The notes under the pieces were generated by a model. It worked only from the letters and a program-made list of their open reading frames with translations, was not told where the DNA came from and made no database searches. From positions 620,001-684,000 of the forward strand of contig NC_135126.1 of NCBI RefSeq assembly GCF_050908995.1: 64,000 nt of DNA. Direction: 5' to 3'. Made by a program: the position numbers and the translations under genes. Positions 9,208-20,639 of the stretch are shown in pieces (position 1 is the stretch's first letter; each line of letters opens with the position of its first letter). This DNA is from Andrena cerasifolii (taxonomy: Eukaryota; Arthropoda; Insecta; Hymenoptera; Andrenidae).

Positions 9208-12150
9208 ACAGAATTAATAGCAGCCACCCTCCAGATGCTACTTTCTTTAGCGGTGAGCACGATTTCTCCGAGCTGAATCATCTGAAATCGAAAAATGAAG
9301 AAGATTCTGTTTTTTATGAAAACTCTTTTTTAAAGTATCGAAAAACGAACAGTTCGGACATAAAAAAATCACGATTTTGCGTTAAACGGCCGCCATTTTG
9401 TCTGAAATCATTTTTTTGAAAAATCCTTTGTCCACGCAGCAGGTACATTTTTATATTAAGAGAATCTTCTTCACTTTCTGATTTCAGATGATATTTTCCT
9501 ATAACAAAATTACTGAGAGTTGCTGAATATATGTACTTCTAAACTAAGAAAATAGTTGTAAGAAACATACATCACATTTTTCACAAAAAATTCCTGAAAA
9601 TGAGGTTCTTTTTCGCCTGCCAACTAGATATGACCCCTTGGTTAGAGCAAATAGAAACCACATTTGCCATTGAAGACCATAAAGTCGAGCTATCGCGTTC
9701 CATCATTTGTGGTTTATGGCGAATAGTAAAATAGACGTTTCGTATAATAAAAATTAAGTCTTCCACAAATAATTCCCAAATTAAAATACATAGTTAATAT
9801 TAGGGCTGGGATGAAGCATATTGGACGTAGGTTCAATTTTGTCTGGATAGTTTCGATTTTCGAATAGTCCACGAGTACTTCGAAAAAGAAAAGCAATACT
9901 TTTAAGTGAGTAGACTCGAACCTTGACGAGATAGGTTCGAACTCTCTATAAGTACTTTGAGAATCGTTAGTGGGACTTTCAAGTATAATTGAACCCTGGT
10001 CAAGTAGATTTGATCCTTTTATGGCTATTTTAACCAGAAGTTTTCTATTCTGTGCAATATCCTGAAATTGACGGAGGGAATTTTTCGAAATATTAATTTA
10101 AAACAACATGACGGCTATTTAATGTTGAAATCCTGATTTTTTTTGCACGAAAAATCAGGATTTCAACTTTAAATAGCCGCCATGTTGTTTTAAATTAATA
10201 TTTCGAAAAATTCCCTCCGTCAATCTCAGGATACATTAATATACGAAGAACGAAATCTTTTTCGTATTTTGATTTTAGATAATGTGATTCCGAATGGTAG
10301 TGCTCACCGCAGAAGTAAATTTTTAAAAAGGCTTCTTGGATGTCGGTTGTTACTGTACTATAAACGTAAATATTTTTCTACGAAAAAATTAGCAAATGTT
10401 CTTTAAATGTTGCTCTTTTAAGCGCAAAAAATTCTGGAAGAATATATGCTTCCGCCTTTTAAAAAAAAATTCCCAAACATTCGCCTCTTTTCGACCGCCT
10501 GACTAGGTATAACCCCTTAAACTTACAAAATCTCAAACCCTTTTGTTCGAGTATAATAATTTGGCCACCCACTGTACTTTTACGAGATTCGATTCTTTCA
10601 AACGTCAGAGTACTTACAAGTACATTCTCGAACCCTGCAGGTACACTTTCTGAGGTTCGAAAGCTGCTTGTATAACCCAAGTACATTGGAAGTACATAGA
10701 AAGAAACGTCACCTCTCATGAGTAGGATTCGAATCCCATGAAGTGAAACTTTTGTATTGAAATTGAATGGAATTTGTGAGCACATATTGAACTTAATCCC
10801 ATCCCTAGTAAATATGTACTGTGCCAGACTTTTGCAAGCATTACTAGAGCACTAACAACAAAAAGCTAATATTAGATCACTAATTATAAAAAAACCATTC
10901 ACACTAGAAATTCTACGAATCGAGGCTTAATATCCACGGCACCCAAGCATCTACACAGCTGCCGAACACCCCCAGCAACATTCCCTCGAATTGAGCTACC
11001 CCCTCGCGAACTGACCGCACGAATGCAAGCCATAAAACCGTCGGCTGCCTTTACAAAATAAGATAAGAGTGACTGTAACAGTAAAAAGCTCGCGGGCCTC
11101 GTAAATGCCCAAGGATACGCGAGAATCCACTAAGCGCGAGAACGATGGGGTCAGTGTGTTAGAATTTAAATAGATCCCGATTGCATGGCCCCGTCGCGTG
11201 AATCGCGACGCGTGGCCCTTTCGCGGGGCCCGATAAATGTGTCGTGGCAAACAGTGCGACAATTCCGTGGTGTCGAGTCGCCCTGAAAGGTCCGAGCCGT
11301 GCACTTAATCCGAACGGTGTAGCCAATTAGTAGATAGCGCCCTGGAGGGCGCAGTTAGCCATTTTTCCGCTAATTACGCGCAGCGTACGGGGGTAAAAAT
11401 GCGCAGGGTATAGCGGAAGCTGGAAAGGATATCGCGCTACGAATACGCGTGGCGCATAGGCTCGCCAACTGACGCGGGGCTCTGTGCGAAATAATAGGGT
11501 AATTGTTATGCTACGGCACGGTAGGTAGAGGATCAGAGCCACGTCTACACGATAAGACACGACCCGCGGGGACACTTAACGAACTTAACTTTCCGGATCG
11601 TATGGGCATCTGGTTTCCGAAAGCACGACCCCTCTCCGTTTCACCCTGCCCTCGCCCTGAAGGACGCCGTTTCCAGAGATAATCTTTAATAAACAAGACG
11701 AGGCTGACGGCGTGCCGGGCCGAAATCTTTTTGAGGAAAGGCATCGCTGGGCGATGTTAATCGTGTTTGTTGGGGGAACTTATTTCGATTCCCTCTCGTT
11801 CACTTTTCCCAGGGAAGGAACTGCGGGGAAGTTCACTTGCTTGTCTGGATTAATATTTGAATGATCGGTGGTTAGATAATCGAGCAGTCGCATCTCTGAT
11901 GTTGATTATTTTGTATATTAAATGAAATATCGTAAATAGCGATGGTAGAGGTGAAAGGTAATATAGAAAATGTGGTATCTTTTCAAAGTTGACACGTATG
12001 CTTCGTGGTTGTTAAGCCAACAAATTACACAAACCTAAAAGCTGACGTGCCTTTTTATTTTAATTTCTTTGTCCGGTTACAACTGTATTCTGTGAGTTAA
12101 TTAGAAAAAGAATTATGAACTAAGGCAGATAGGTTACTGGGGTGCAGCTG
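9208..12150. other. No gene recognised; element relics and a hairpin
   Basis: 9208-10520 holds relic right ends of the 7630-type family and the hairpin at 10058-10233. 10530-10900 has short repeats of AGTAC and TTCGAA words. 10900-11830 is GC-rich, looks single-copy and carries only uninterpretable overlapping frames; a regulatory or untranslated role is possible but unsupported. 11830-12150 is AT-rich and unremarkable. Confidence 0.35.
10058..10233. repeat. Near-perfect ~83-bp-arm hairpin
   Basis: The left arm (10058-10142) and right arm (about 10148-10233) pair almost completely. They share GACGGAGGGAATTTTTCGAA, AATTTAAAACAACATG and TGAAATCCTGATTTTT, with only a few mismatches and a loop of a few bases. 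It is too long for a typical animal microRNA precursor. It could be a small MITE or a long hairpin-RNA source. Confidence 0.75.
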
Positions 12151-12576
12151 ACAAGGGAACACCCGAACCCGGAAATTAAAAAAATTCTGAAACTTCATGA
12201 ATATGTAGGGAATTTCCCCCTGATTACAACGCAATTTTTATTTACTGCCCAAATTTACTCTAAGGGGGTGTAATTGACACCTGAAAATCCGGTTATTGTC
12301 CGATTTTCTGTTATAACTCGTGAACCGCAAAATAATTTATTTACCAAATGATAGATCTAATTACAAGAAGTAACTTTTGTCTCGAAACTTTTTTTCTCTC
12401 TCTTACATTTCGCGAGTTATAACACAAAATCGGCCGAATTTTTGGGGGTTAATTTCACCCCCTTCGAGTGAATTTGGTCAGCAAACAAAAATTGCGTTGC
12501 AATCAGGAGGAAATCCTCTACATATTCACAAAGTTTCAGAATTTTTTGATTATCCGGGCTCGCGATCTTCCCTTGT
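12151..12576. mobile_element. Foldback MITE, ACAAGGGAA ends
   Basis: ACAAGGGAA at 12151 is mirrored by TTCCCTTGT ending at 12576. The arms extend about 190 bp each; matching segments include TTCTGAAACTT, GAATATGTAG, CAACGCAATTTTT and GTTATAACTCG. TGA precedes the outer CAAGGG and follows the outer CCCTTG, which could be a 3-bp duplication. No coding sequence. Confidence 0.7.
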
Positions 12577-14387
12577 GAGTGTAAATTGAGAAATTTTTTC
12601 CTGGCAGGGGGTGATTCAAGAGCTCAAAGGCAATTGACAGATTCGCTGCAATTCGTCTCTAATGAGAGCGATAGTTTAATCAGAGCTCTGATAAGACACG
12701 CTGCAGCGTAATAGAAAATTCTTGCACTTAATACAAGTTTCTTCGTCTTGGACGTAATACCGTCTTATCGCGCTATTTTTATTGTACAATGGAGGATACT
12801 CGTATGCATACCGCAGAAGTTAATTAACTTTCAAATACATTTTCGCGTTGCAAATTTTATGCAAATGCGTTTACACGAATTAAGGTATGCATGGTCTTCG
12901 CGTAATGCAACTACATTTTTTCGTTGTAGCTTTAAAGTTAAGTGGCAAAAAATATCTTTCCATTCCGTGACGTTGAAATCGCAAATTGAATTTTAAAGGA
13001 GCACTCTCTACGTACAACGCACTGCAACAATTTATTTGTGCTTTCGACGGTCGGTTGCGATTGGAGCGCAAAGCAGTTGTCTACGTAATTATATTCGCGC
13101 TCTGGGAATGTATTCGCAATGAAAATATTGCCCTATTGTCTTTGCCACGTATAAGCCGACTGTCCATCCTAAACAATGAAAAGCTTTAATATTAATCTGC
13201 TTATGAAAGCAGGTACATGCAAATGGGCTTTTGGGCAACGATCAGTTGATGGATAATACTAAAGTATAGATGTTATTCTGATGCATTCTGACAGAATAAA
13301 TTATTAGCAGCAATATTAAAACAAGATAGAATTCAGAAGGAAGAAGATTTTCACGACTTGTTCTCACCTTTAGATTGACGTAAAACTCAAGGAATTCGTT
13401 CATTAATAATTTTCGTAACTTTGCTCACACTCGTGCACCTGTTTAATATACGAGATCCACAGTGTACGAGACACCTCGACATCAATCTTACCAGGGAAAT
13501 CATTTTTGCTACGAAGTTCCTGCGACGAAACGCTCTAAATTTTGAATACGGTGCATCGATGCATGTCTGAAATGTATACGAGGAGGTCACGACATCAATC
13601 TTTCTAAGATACTTATTTGTGGCGTTTATGTGTTATCACTGAACTGTGAACAGTGGATAAGGTCTTGCTCGAGAGCTCTGAAAGATTTTCACTAAATACA
13701 CCCCGTCGCAGCGTGCATAAAAGCCTGATACGGATGCGTCAAGCACGTTATCAATTCGAGTTGCCCTTTCTTATTACCAAGACAATTTTTCCACAATAAT
13801 AAACGATGCCTTTTACTTTAGAACGAAGAATCCACACGCAAGATATGTGCACTTTATTCTTACAAGGCGAAAGAAACAGTCGCCAGTTTGGGAGAGAGGA
13901 TTCAATTCCTCTCGTTTCCTTCCGCATTATTTATAAACCTAAAGCACTGCATCGTATCACAAGCTTGGATTTTTCTCGTAAAGTATAAAATGGTGTTAGC
14001 AATATTGAAGCACCACCTTGTAAAAGGGGCTGCAAGGTTGAGCTTAAGCAGATGCCGCCAGCGTGACGCGTACAGCGACGATGGGCCCGACCAGTGCGAC
14101 GCCATAAACACCATAAATTGGCATCGGGGTCCTTAGGAGTTTCCCAAAAGGACAAGAGGGGATTTTCCACGGGACGGAAAGTCAGTCGATTACAAACTGG
14201 GACTCGAGAAAGACCTTCTCGACTCTACTGATCCTTAACATCGGAATAAATATAAATATATAACGAATAATTTAGAAAGCGAGTTGATACCCTGAATTTT
14301 AGGACTTTCTTGCAACGCAGTGCTCCAAAATTAGATCGCATTCCTACATCTACGGGGTGTTCTGCGGCAGATAGTAGAAAATGAAAT
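12577..14387. other. No gene or element recognised
   Basis: Mixed-composition DNA that looks single-copy. The open frames at 12748-13590 and 13806-14170 overlap on opposite strands, match nothing known and lack splice or initiation context that stands out. Confidence 0.35.
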
Positions 14388-14714
14388 GGGTGATTCTACG
14401 TGAGAAAATAAGAGGAAAATCAAGGCGAATGGAATTGCGACGGGGGCTTCGTTTTTTAGTTATTAATGTTTGAAAATTCGAGTCGGGAACGCCTGAAGCA
14501 TGGCAATCCGGCGACCAGCGGCACGCGTTCGGTAGACGCTGACTTCGAGACTTGAGTGGACTTTATCGTACGTAACGTGCAGCTCTGATCACCGAGTTGC
14601 GTTTTTCAGGCGCTCGCGACTCAAATGTTCAAACGTTAATAAATCAGAAACGAAACCTCAGTCGCAATTTCGTTACTCTTGCTTTTCGTCTTATTTCGTC
14701 ACGTAGAACACCCT
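14388..14714. mobile_element. Foldback MITE, GGGTGATTCTACGTGA ends
   Basis: GGGTGATTCTACGTGAGAAA at 14388 is mirrored at the right end by TTTCGTCACGTAGAACACCC (ending 14713). The arms extend about 150 bp with 75-80 percent agreement by eye, for example GGAATTGCGAC and GGGGGCTTCGTTTT on the left against inverted counterparts on the right. The left half is related to the core of the 841-2245 foldback. No target duplication is clear. Confidence 0.65.
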
Positions 14715-15402
14715 GTAGATTTGTCAGGACGGAGAATAGAAATAAACGTACTATATATGACAAAGAAACATATTTCTTTATTTAATTATCGCAGTATGCT
14801 TATGTCACATTGCCGGCTGATTTCTGTCACGTTTCTGTCCAAGTGGCGATTGTTTCGTTTTTACAAACAGAACGTTAGGGTTAATAGAGTTGGCGTCCAT
14901 CAACAGACGCGGTCGCGTCTGGAGGCTAATTCCCCCTTCCCCTCTACCCATAGGCACACTGAGCGACCATGTCTCTATACACGAAAGATAGCGAAATTGA
15001 CAGGTCGTCGGAGCTATTTTAGCCTTATTACCTTATTTTATGACATAGTCCGGGTGTTTTTACATGATTAAGCGAATCATTTTTTTTTTCGAACCTATAT
15101 GTCGTTTTACTTAATGTATCAAGCTATTTGTCTAAAAGATATAAGATTTATTCTGAATTAATAGTTATAAAAATGATACTTTTACGATTACGAGGTATGA
15201 CGTCACGTTTTCCTCCTCCACTTGACGCCAGTAGGTGTCGCCTCGAAAGCATAATTTATAAATGTCACTTGGCTGTCATTCAATCATAATAACCTGCTAG
15301 TTGTTAACATTTTTGAAACGTCACGATGGTAAAGAAGATATTTAATCAAGGTTAAAGGTAGGATTATTTAGAAAATATTTAATATGAAAAAAGTGATGAA
15401 AT
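14715..15402. other. No gene recognised
   Basis: A plus-strand open frame (14679-15071) overlaps the end of the preceding MITE and has no recognisable domain. The remainder to 15402 is AT-rich with no structure seen. Confidence 0.35.
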
Positions 15403-16234
15403 CCCCCCCCCCCCCATAAACATGATTCATGTATGAAAGAAGCTATTTCCCTTTAATTCACGAAAAGTTCTCACGCAAAGATTGTGAAATCATCTTTGCT
15501 AATTCCAATTGTACCTTTAATTCACGAAAAACATTAAAAACATTCTCAGGCAAAGATTGTGAAATCAACTTTGCTAATTCCAATTGTATTCTCGTTCTCC
15601 GTTCGAACACTGATTCCTCTGTCACTTTTTATACTTGACATTCCTTTATTGGCCACAAATCAATTCAGTGCTCAGATTTTCAGCTTCGGTTTTAAGGAAT
15701 TAGCGGGCGAGGCCTGTAGTTGACACAAAAACTTTTATAAGAGGGACATCTTCTGTTAAAAATGTCATATGAAAATCGTTTTACGATGGAAAATAATAAA
15801 AACTTGGTAGAGACTAATTTAAACGAATGAAAGTCGGTAATAGATTAATAGCACATTCGCCAGCCTGCACTAGTGATATGAAACATTTTGTTTTAAGTCG
15901 ACTTGATAGTTTTTTCTTATACAACGCCCGCTAATTCCTTAAAACCGAAGCTGAAAATCTGAGCACTGAATTGATTTGTGGCCAATAAAGGAATGTCAAG
16001 TATAAAAAGTGACAGAGGAATCAGTGTTCGAACGGAGAACGAGAATACAATTGGAATTAGCAAAGTTGATTTCACAATCTTTGCCTGAGAATGTTTTTAA
16101 TGTTTTTCGTGAATTAAAGGTACAATTGGAATTAGCAAAGATGATTTCACAATCTTTGCGTGAGAACTTTTTTCGTGAATTAAAGGGAATTAGCTTCTTT
16201 CATACATGAATCATGTTTATGGGGGGGGGGGGGG
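15403..16234. repeat. Nearly perfect ~308-bp inverted repeat bounded by C13/G14
   Basis: The left arm 15403-15709 and right arm 15925-16234 are inverted copies. By eye they differ by one substitution, one 2-bp indel and one base in the terminal homopolymer. The palindrome starts with C13 and ends with G14, then CATAAACATGATTCATG. Each arm holds a ~75-bp direct duplication: two copies of GCAAAGATTGTGAAATCA...TTTGCTAATTCCAATTGTA, separated by TTTAATTCACGAAAAA-type sequence. The spacer is 215 bp. Transcription would give a very long dsRNA stem, as in insect hairpin-RNA loci. Alternatively this is a recently inserted foldback element. Open frames in the arms are mirror images and not evidence of coding. 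Confidence 0.85.
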
Positions 16235-16508
16235 TCAAACATTCACGAGTAATTGCGCTTCACTTTCTTTTACTTCTACTCGAAATAGATACAAGTGGCA
16301 TAGGGCAAAGTTCCATGGTAAATTGAAGCAGGCTCAGCCTCCTCGAAAACACTGTGTACACAAACTGTATTTACTGTTCGTAGCTCGCCAAGTCTAGGAT
16401 AAACACGCAAGTCTATTTCGACTTGCAGATCTGACTGGCTCGATAGCCTTCAATTGCTTGCTCTTCCCAAGTTACGAAACGAAACTAAGATATTGTTACC
16501 TAAATTAA

Positions 16509-17232
16509 GGGGAGGTTCCGGTCTAAAAATCGATTTTTTTTTATTTCTTTTTTTCGAATGTTCAACCTTTTAGGAATACGTGTTTAAAAGGATTTGTTGA
16601 AATTTGTAAAATACACGAAGTTATAGGCATTTGAGTAGCGGTAAATGCATGGGCAACAACCGGCCACTCGGCTCCCACGTAAAACTTTAAACTCGTTTTT
16701 CTCGAAACAGTGTTCTCAAAACGGTGGGACCTGTATCTCCAAAAGTTATTATCCGATTCGATTGAATCTTTTTTTTATTTTGGAGAATATACATCTGGCT
16801 AGGGGGGAAATCAGAAAATTACAAAAAATTGAAAATTTATAATTTTTAAAGGCGTTGGAAGGACGAAAATATAGGGAAAAAGTGATTTCAAACTTCGTGT
16901 CGTTATTTTCTAAAAAAAATATCATTTTTGTAATTTTTCTGGTTTCTCCCCTAGTTAGAAGTATATTCTTCAAAATAAAAAAGTTTCAGTCGAATCCGAT
17001 AATAACTTTTGGAGATACAGATCCCACCGATTTGGATCAATTTTTTGACGCCTTGAATTTAACGATTCCCCAGTGCCGTCTGCAATGATTAATTATAAAA
17101 CAAAAAATATATGTCTATAATATAAGACTGCCTTAATACAGTGCAATAAGTCCCATTAAATTATATGTAGTAGTTTTCCCTTAATTAATTCCTAAAGATC
17201 GCCTATTTTTGGGGACTTTAGACCGGAAGGCT
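16509..17232. mobile_element. TTAA-flanked foldback, GGGGAGGTTCCGGTCTAAA ends
   Basis: TTAA (16505-16508) plus GGGGAGGTTCCGGTC at the left and GACCGGAAGG near the right end before TTAA (17233-17236). A longer inner inverted repeat runs from about 16722 (GGTGGGACCTGTATCTCC) to about 17028 and pairs along ~110 bp, including AAAAGTTATTATC and TAGGGGRGAAA. No coding sequence; the ORFs at 16645-17088 lie in the arms. Confidence 0.55.
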
Positions 17233-17236
17233 TTAA

Positions 17237-18387
17237 ATGTCATGCGATTGTCGCAATGAAACTTACAATTAGGTGTAACGTCCCACGTAGAGTCTTCCCT
17301 ATAAATCACTCCGCATCTCCACTAAAATCTCTAAAACTTAACTCTTACCCCTTCTCCCCAACTACTGGACCATCTAGACGATGTACTTTAGCGGTCCCCA
17401 TCTCGCGATGGTCAAGTACGAAATCCCCATCCCTTCTTCGCCCTACGAGGCACGATCTCCACCCTCGCATTTAAATCTAAATAAGTCCCTCGTCCCAAAA
17501 ACCCTCTTAAATCGAGACCACGTCTTATCCCCTCTCTACGACCCATCGAGTACAAGCCACTCTCACCCCTTTCCAATTAAAACACCCAAAAGTTGAGTAT
17601 GCCCTTTTCGAACGCTCCATATAAAAACACCGAAAATCCTATTGCGACGCATATTTCGTGCACGAGTCACGGTGCATACCGCGCATACCCCTCATACTTA
17701 AATACCGTATAAATACAAGGGCCCCAGAGGCCGTAGCGCTCTTCTACGGAAACTCTCTTGTAGAATAATTTCAGTGAACAACAAGTATATTTTATCAGTG
17801 CCAATCCTCTCAAAGGAATTATTGATCTCTTTAACATCAACTGTACCAGTGTATTGTTGGATTGTTGGTAACACAAAAATGAATTTGGTTACGTATCAGA
17901 ACCGCTGACAGAAGAAATAAACCAGAGGCCAGCGGGCCCATGGGTCTGTTAGGGAATCCTTATTCTAACTGCAAGGGTAAGAGACAGAACGCAGGCCTGT
18001 CCCTTTTCAAGTGGACAACGGACTTTTCGAATTGCCTTTGCGTTTTCTCTTCACTTCGAGTCTTGCCTTTAGCACGATACGACGTCCTTCCGAGCTGAGT
18101 AAAATAAACTAGAGTTTATAAAGAATATACTGTTTTACAGTTTATTTCATAACCCATTTCCAATATGTATATCATCGTCATTTATATTATATTTTATTGC
18201 TTACGCTTTTCCTATTTCATATTATTGCTTATCGTATTGCTTTATATTATTTTCATTGCTAATGCTTATCGCATTTCATATTATTGTCTATTGCTAATAC
18301 TTATCGCTTTTCATATTCTTGTCTATTGCTAATATTCACATATTTCATGTTCATACATATATATTACTATTAATCATCGTTTATATA
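17237..18387. other. No gene; degenerate tandem repeat near the right edge
   Basis: 17237-18150 has no recognisable feature. From about 18196 to 18350 a degenerate ~36-bp repeat occurs, with words TTGCTAATGCTTATCGC and TTTCATATTATTG. A further GCTAATGCTTAACG appears at 19704, just past the mariner, so the mariner appears to have landed at the edge of this repeat. Confidence 0.4.
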
Positions 18388-19693
18388 CATTCTGTCAAAA
18401 AAGTACCGGGAATCGATCATTTAAAAAGCTCGCTTAAAGGGATTGTTGAAATTCTTTTTGTCGCTAAGTTGGCACAACTGTCCTCTATACTCACGCGGAG
18501 TTTGAGCGTCACTTGTCATTTAGTTTGTTTACAGTGCGCCATTGCGTCAGTTCATCTCAAGTGAGTTTTGCGATTTTTACAATGGATAAAAATATCGAGC
18601 AAAGAATCTGTCTGAAATTTTGCATTGCAAATGGAATTTCGTGTGCCGAAGCGCTGAAAATGTTACATAAGGCTTACGGTGAATCGACTTTGTCAAAAAC
18701 ACGCGCGTATGAGTGGTACAGTGCGTTTAAAAGCGGTCGAGATGTGGTGGAAGATTTGCCTCGCACTGGTCGGCCATCAACGTCTTCGACTGAACTTCGC
18801 ATCGTTAAAGTAAAGGAAATGGTGGCTGGAAATCGTCGTTTAAGTCTGAGAGAGATAGCCACCGAAATTTCTGTGTCTCGCGAATCAATTCGTACCATTT
18901 CAAACGATTGTTTGGGCATGAAACGCGTTGCCACTCGATTAGTGCCGAAAGACCTGAACTTTCTGCAAAAACTCAATCGCGTTAAGGTCGCTGAAGACAT
19001 GTTAGAACGAGTCAATTCCGACCCCACATTCATAAAACGCATTGTAACTGGTGATGAGACATGGGTTTACGAGTTTGACATGCAAACCAGGCAACAAGCT
19101 TCAGAATGGCGCCTTCCAATTGAGCCGAAACCGAAAAAAGTACGTCAAAGTCGATCAAAAGTGAAGGTGATGTTGACAGTGTTTTTCGATTACCGCGGTG
19201 CTGCGCACTCGGAATTCTTGTTACAAGGTAAGACAGTAAATAAAGAATATTATCTGAGCGTTATGCGGCGTTTGAGAGAGCAAATTCGTCGAAAAAGACC
19301 AGATTTGTGGAAAGAAAACTCATGGATTTTGCACCACGATAACGCACCATCTCACAAGGCTATTATTGCGAACGAATTTCTGGCCAAAAACTCAAGAAAT
19401 CTTATCGGGCAGCCACCGTATTCCCCTGATATGGCTCCGGCCGACTTTTTTCTTTTTCCAAAACTGAAATTACCACTTCGAGGCACCCGTTTTTAGTCGG
19501 TAGATGACATAAAAGAGAATTCGCGGCGAGTACTGAAGTTGATTCCAAAAAATGTTTTGATGATTGGGTTCTTCGTTGGCATAAGTGTATTATTTCGAAA
19601 GGGGCCTACTTTGAAGGCGATACAATAAACTTGGATGAATAATACATATTTTGTGTTTCATTGACCAATTCCCGGTACTTTTTTCACAGAATG
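18388..19693 (+). mobile_element. Full-length mariner element
   Basis: A 1306-bp element flanked by TA (18386-18387, 19694-19695). Its TIRs begin CATTCTGT and share AAAAAAGTACCGGGAAT over about 33 bp with few mismatches. Length, TA target and terminal structure fit the IS630/Tc1/mariner superfamily. It encodes the disrupted transposase at 18582-19496. The TIRs still match well, so the element may remain mobilisable by a related enzyme; that is an inference. Confidence 0.93.
18582..19496 (+). pseudogene. mariner transposase, DD34D, C-terminus lost
   Basis: Cut-and-paste transposase of mariner type. The start is the ATG of MDKNIEQRICLKFC; upstream in-frame codons lack an ATG. Residues 1-110 form the paired helix-turn-helix DNA-binding region, with YEWYSAFKSGR and GRPSTS. 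The catalytic triad is intact: D in VTGDETW (19053-19055), D in HHDNAPSH and D in YSPDMAPADFF, with 34 residues between the second and third. The frame ends in TAG at 19494-19496 after RGTRF. Mariner C-terminal sequence continues in frame (SVDDIKENSRR), then shifts frame near 19557 before WVLRWHKCIISKGAYFEG and LDE. About 50 residues are therefore lost and the copy is probably inactive. Confidence 0.9.
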
Positions 19694-19695
19694 TA

Positions 19696-20099
19696 CATAT
19701 TTATGTGCTAATGCTTAACGTCCCACGCATTATTATAATACTACCGATATCGCATTAACAGTGCATGGTATATTATTGTGCGTTCAAATAGATAAACGCT
19801 CTTATGTTAAATAACGTTTCAAATTATCGTAAGGATCCTTCGGTTACGAAGACTCCAAATCATAACAAGCCAATGCAACAACTGATCTCGGTTCGCGAAC
19901 GCCGGGATTTCTTATAGTGTTTACAAGGCGTACTTTCGCATAGGTCTTGTACGACCATACGGCTACATTTATTTCAAAGAAATATTACGGCCTGCTTCTT
20001 ATATTAATGCAGCGGTAAATCCAATTACCAAGCATTTAAATACAATCACCTGTGCTGTAACGGGTGTCACCCTGGTGCGCGATTATTGCATGAACCTTC
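19696..20099. other. Spacer, nothing recognised
   Basis: AT-rich DNA between the mariner and the 45-bp array with no gene, TIR or repeat visible beyond the leftover GCTAATGCTTAACG word at 19704. Confidence 0.4.
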
Positions 20100-20605
20100 C
20101 ATGGTTGCCTTGTGCTACGAAGCTTGCCTTTGGGCCTAAAACTCCCATCACCCCTTGTGGTACGAAGCTTGCCTTTGTGCCTAAACTTCCCATCACCCCT
20201 TGTGCTACGAAGTTTGCCTTTGTGCCTAAACTTCCCATCACACCTTGTGCTACGAAGCCTGCCTTTGTGCCTGAAACTCCCATCATCCCTTGTGCTACGA
20301 AGCTTGCCTTTGTGCCTAAAACTCTCATCATCCCTTGTGCTACGAAGCTTGCCTTTGTGCCTAAAACTCCCATCACCCCTTGTGCTACGAAGTTTGCCTT
20401 TGTGCCTAAAACTCTCATCATCCCTTGTGCTACGAAGCTTGCCTTTGTGCCTGAAACTCCCATCACCCCTTGTGCTACGAAGCTTGCCTTTGTGCCTAAA
20501 ACTCTCATCATCCCTTGTGCTACGAAGCTTGCTTTTGTGCCTAAAACTCCCATCACCCCTTGTGCTACGAAGCTTGCCTTCGTGCCTAATGTTCCCATAC
20601 AACCC
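20100..20605. repeat. 45-bp tandem array, 11 copies, open in several frames
   Basis: Units start TGTGCTACGAAGCTTGCC at 20111, 20156, 20201 and so on every 45 bp to 20561. From about 20291, copies alternate between ACTCCCATCACC and ACTCTCATCATC variants, giving a 90-bp higher-order period. Because 45 is divisible by 3, long frames stay open on both strands: an ATG-led plus frame at 20090-20638 encodes 15-residue repeats of the type TKLAFVPKTPITPCA, and minus frames give GDGSFRHKGKLRSTR or GTKASFVAQGVMGVL. Any one could be a repetitive protein, but the multiplicity of open frames is itself explained by the period. Most likely a minisatellite. Confidence 0.9.
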
Positions 20606-20639
20606 CACATTGTCATTGTCCTAACCTCCGCCACCTAGG

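Noticed and set aside
10058..10233. microRNA precursor
   Set aside because: Arms of ~83 bp with almost complete pairing are too long and too perfect for a typical animal pre-miRNA.
20036..20638. Four long open frames of 170-190 codons over the 45-bp array
   Set aside because: The period is a multiple of three and the unit lacks stops in several frames, so openness is automatic; none has a signal peptide or known motif.
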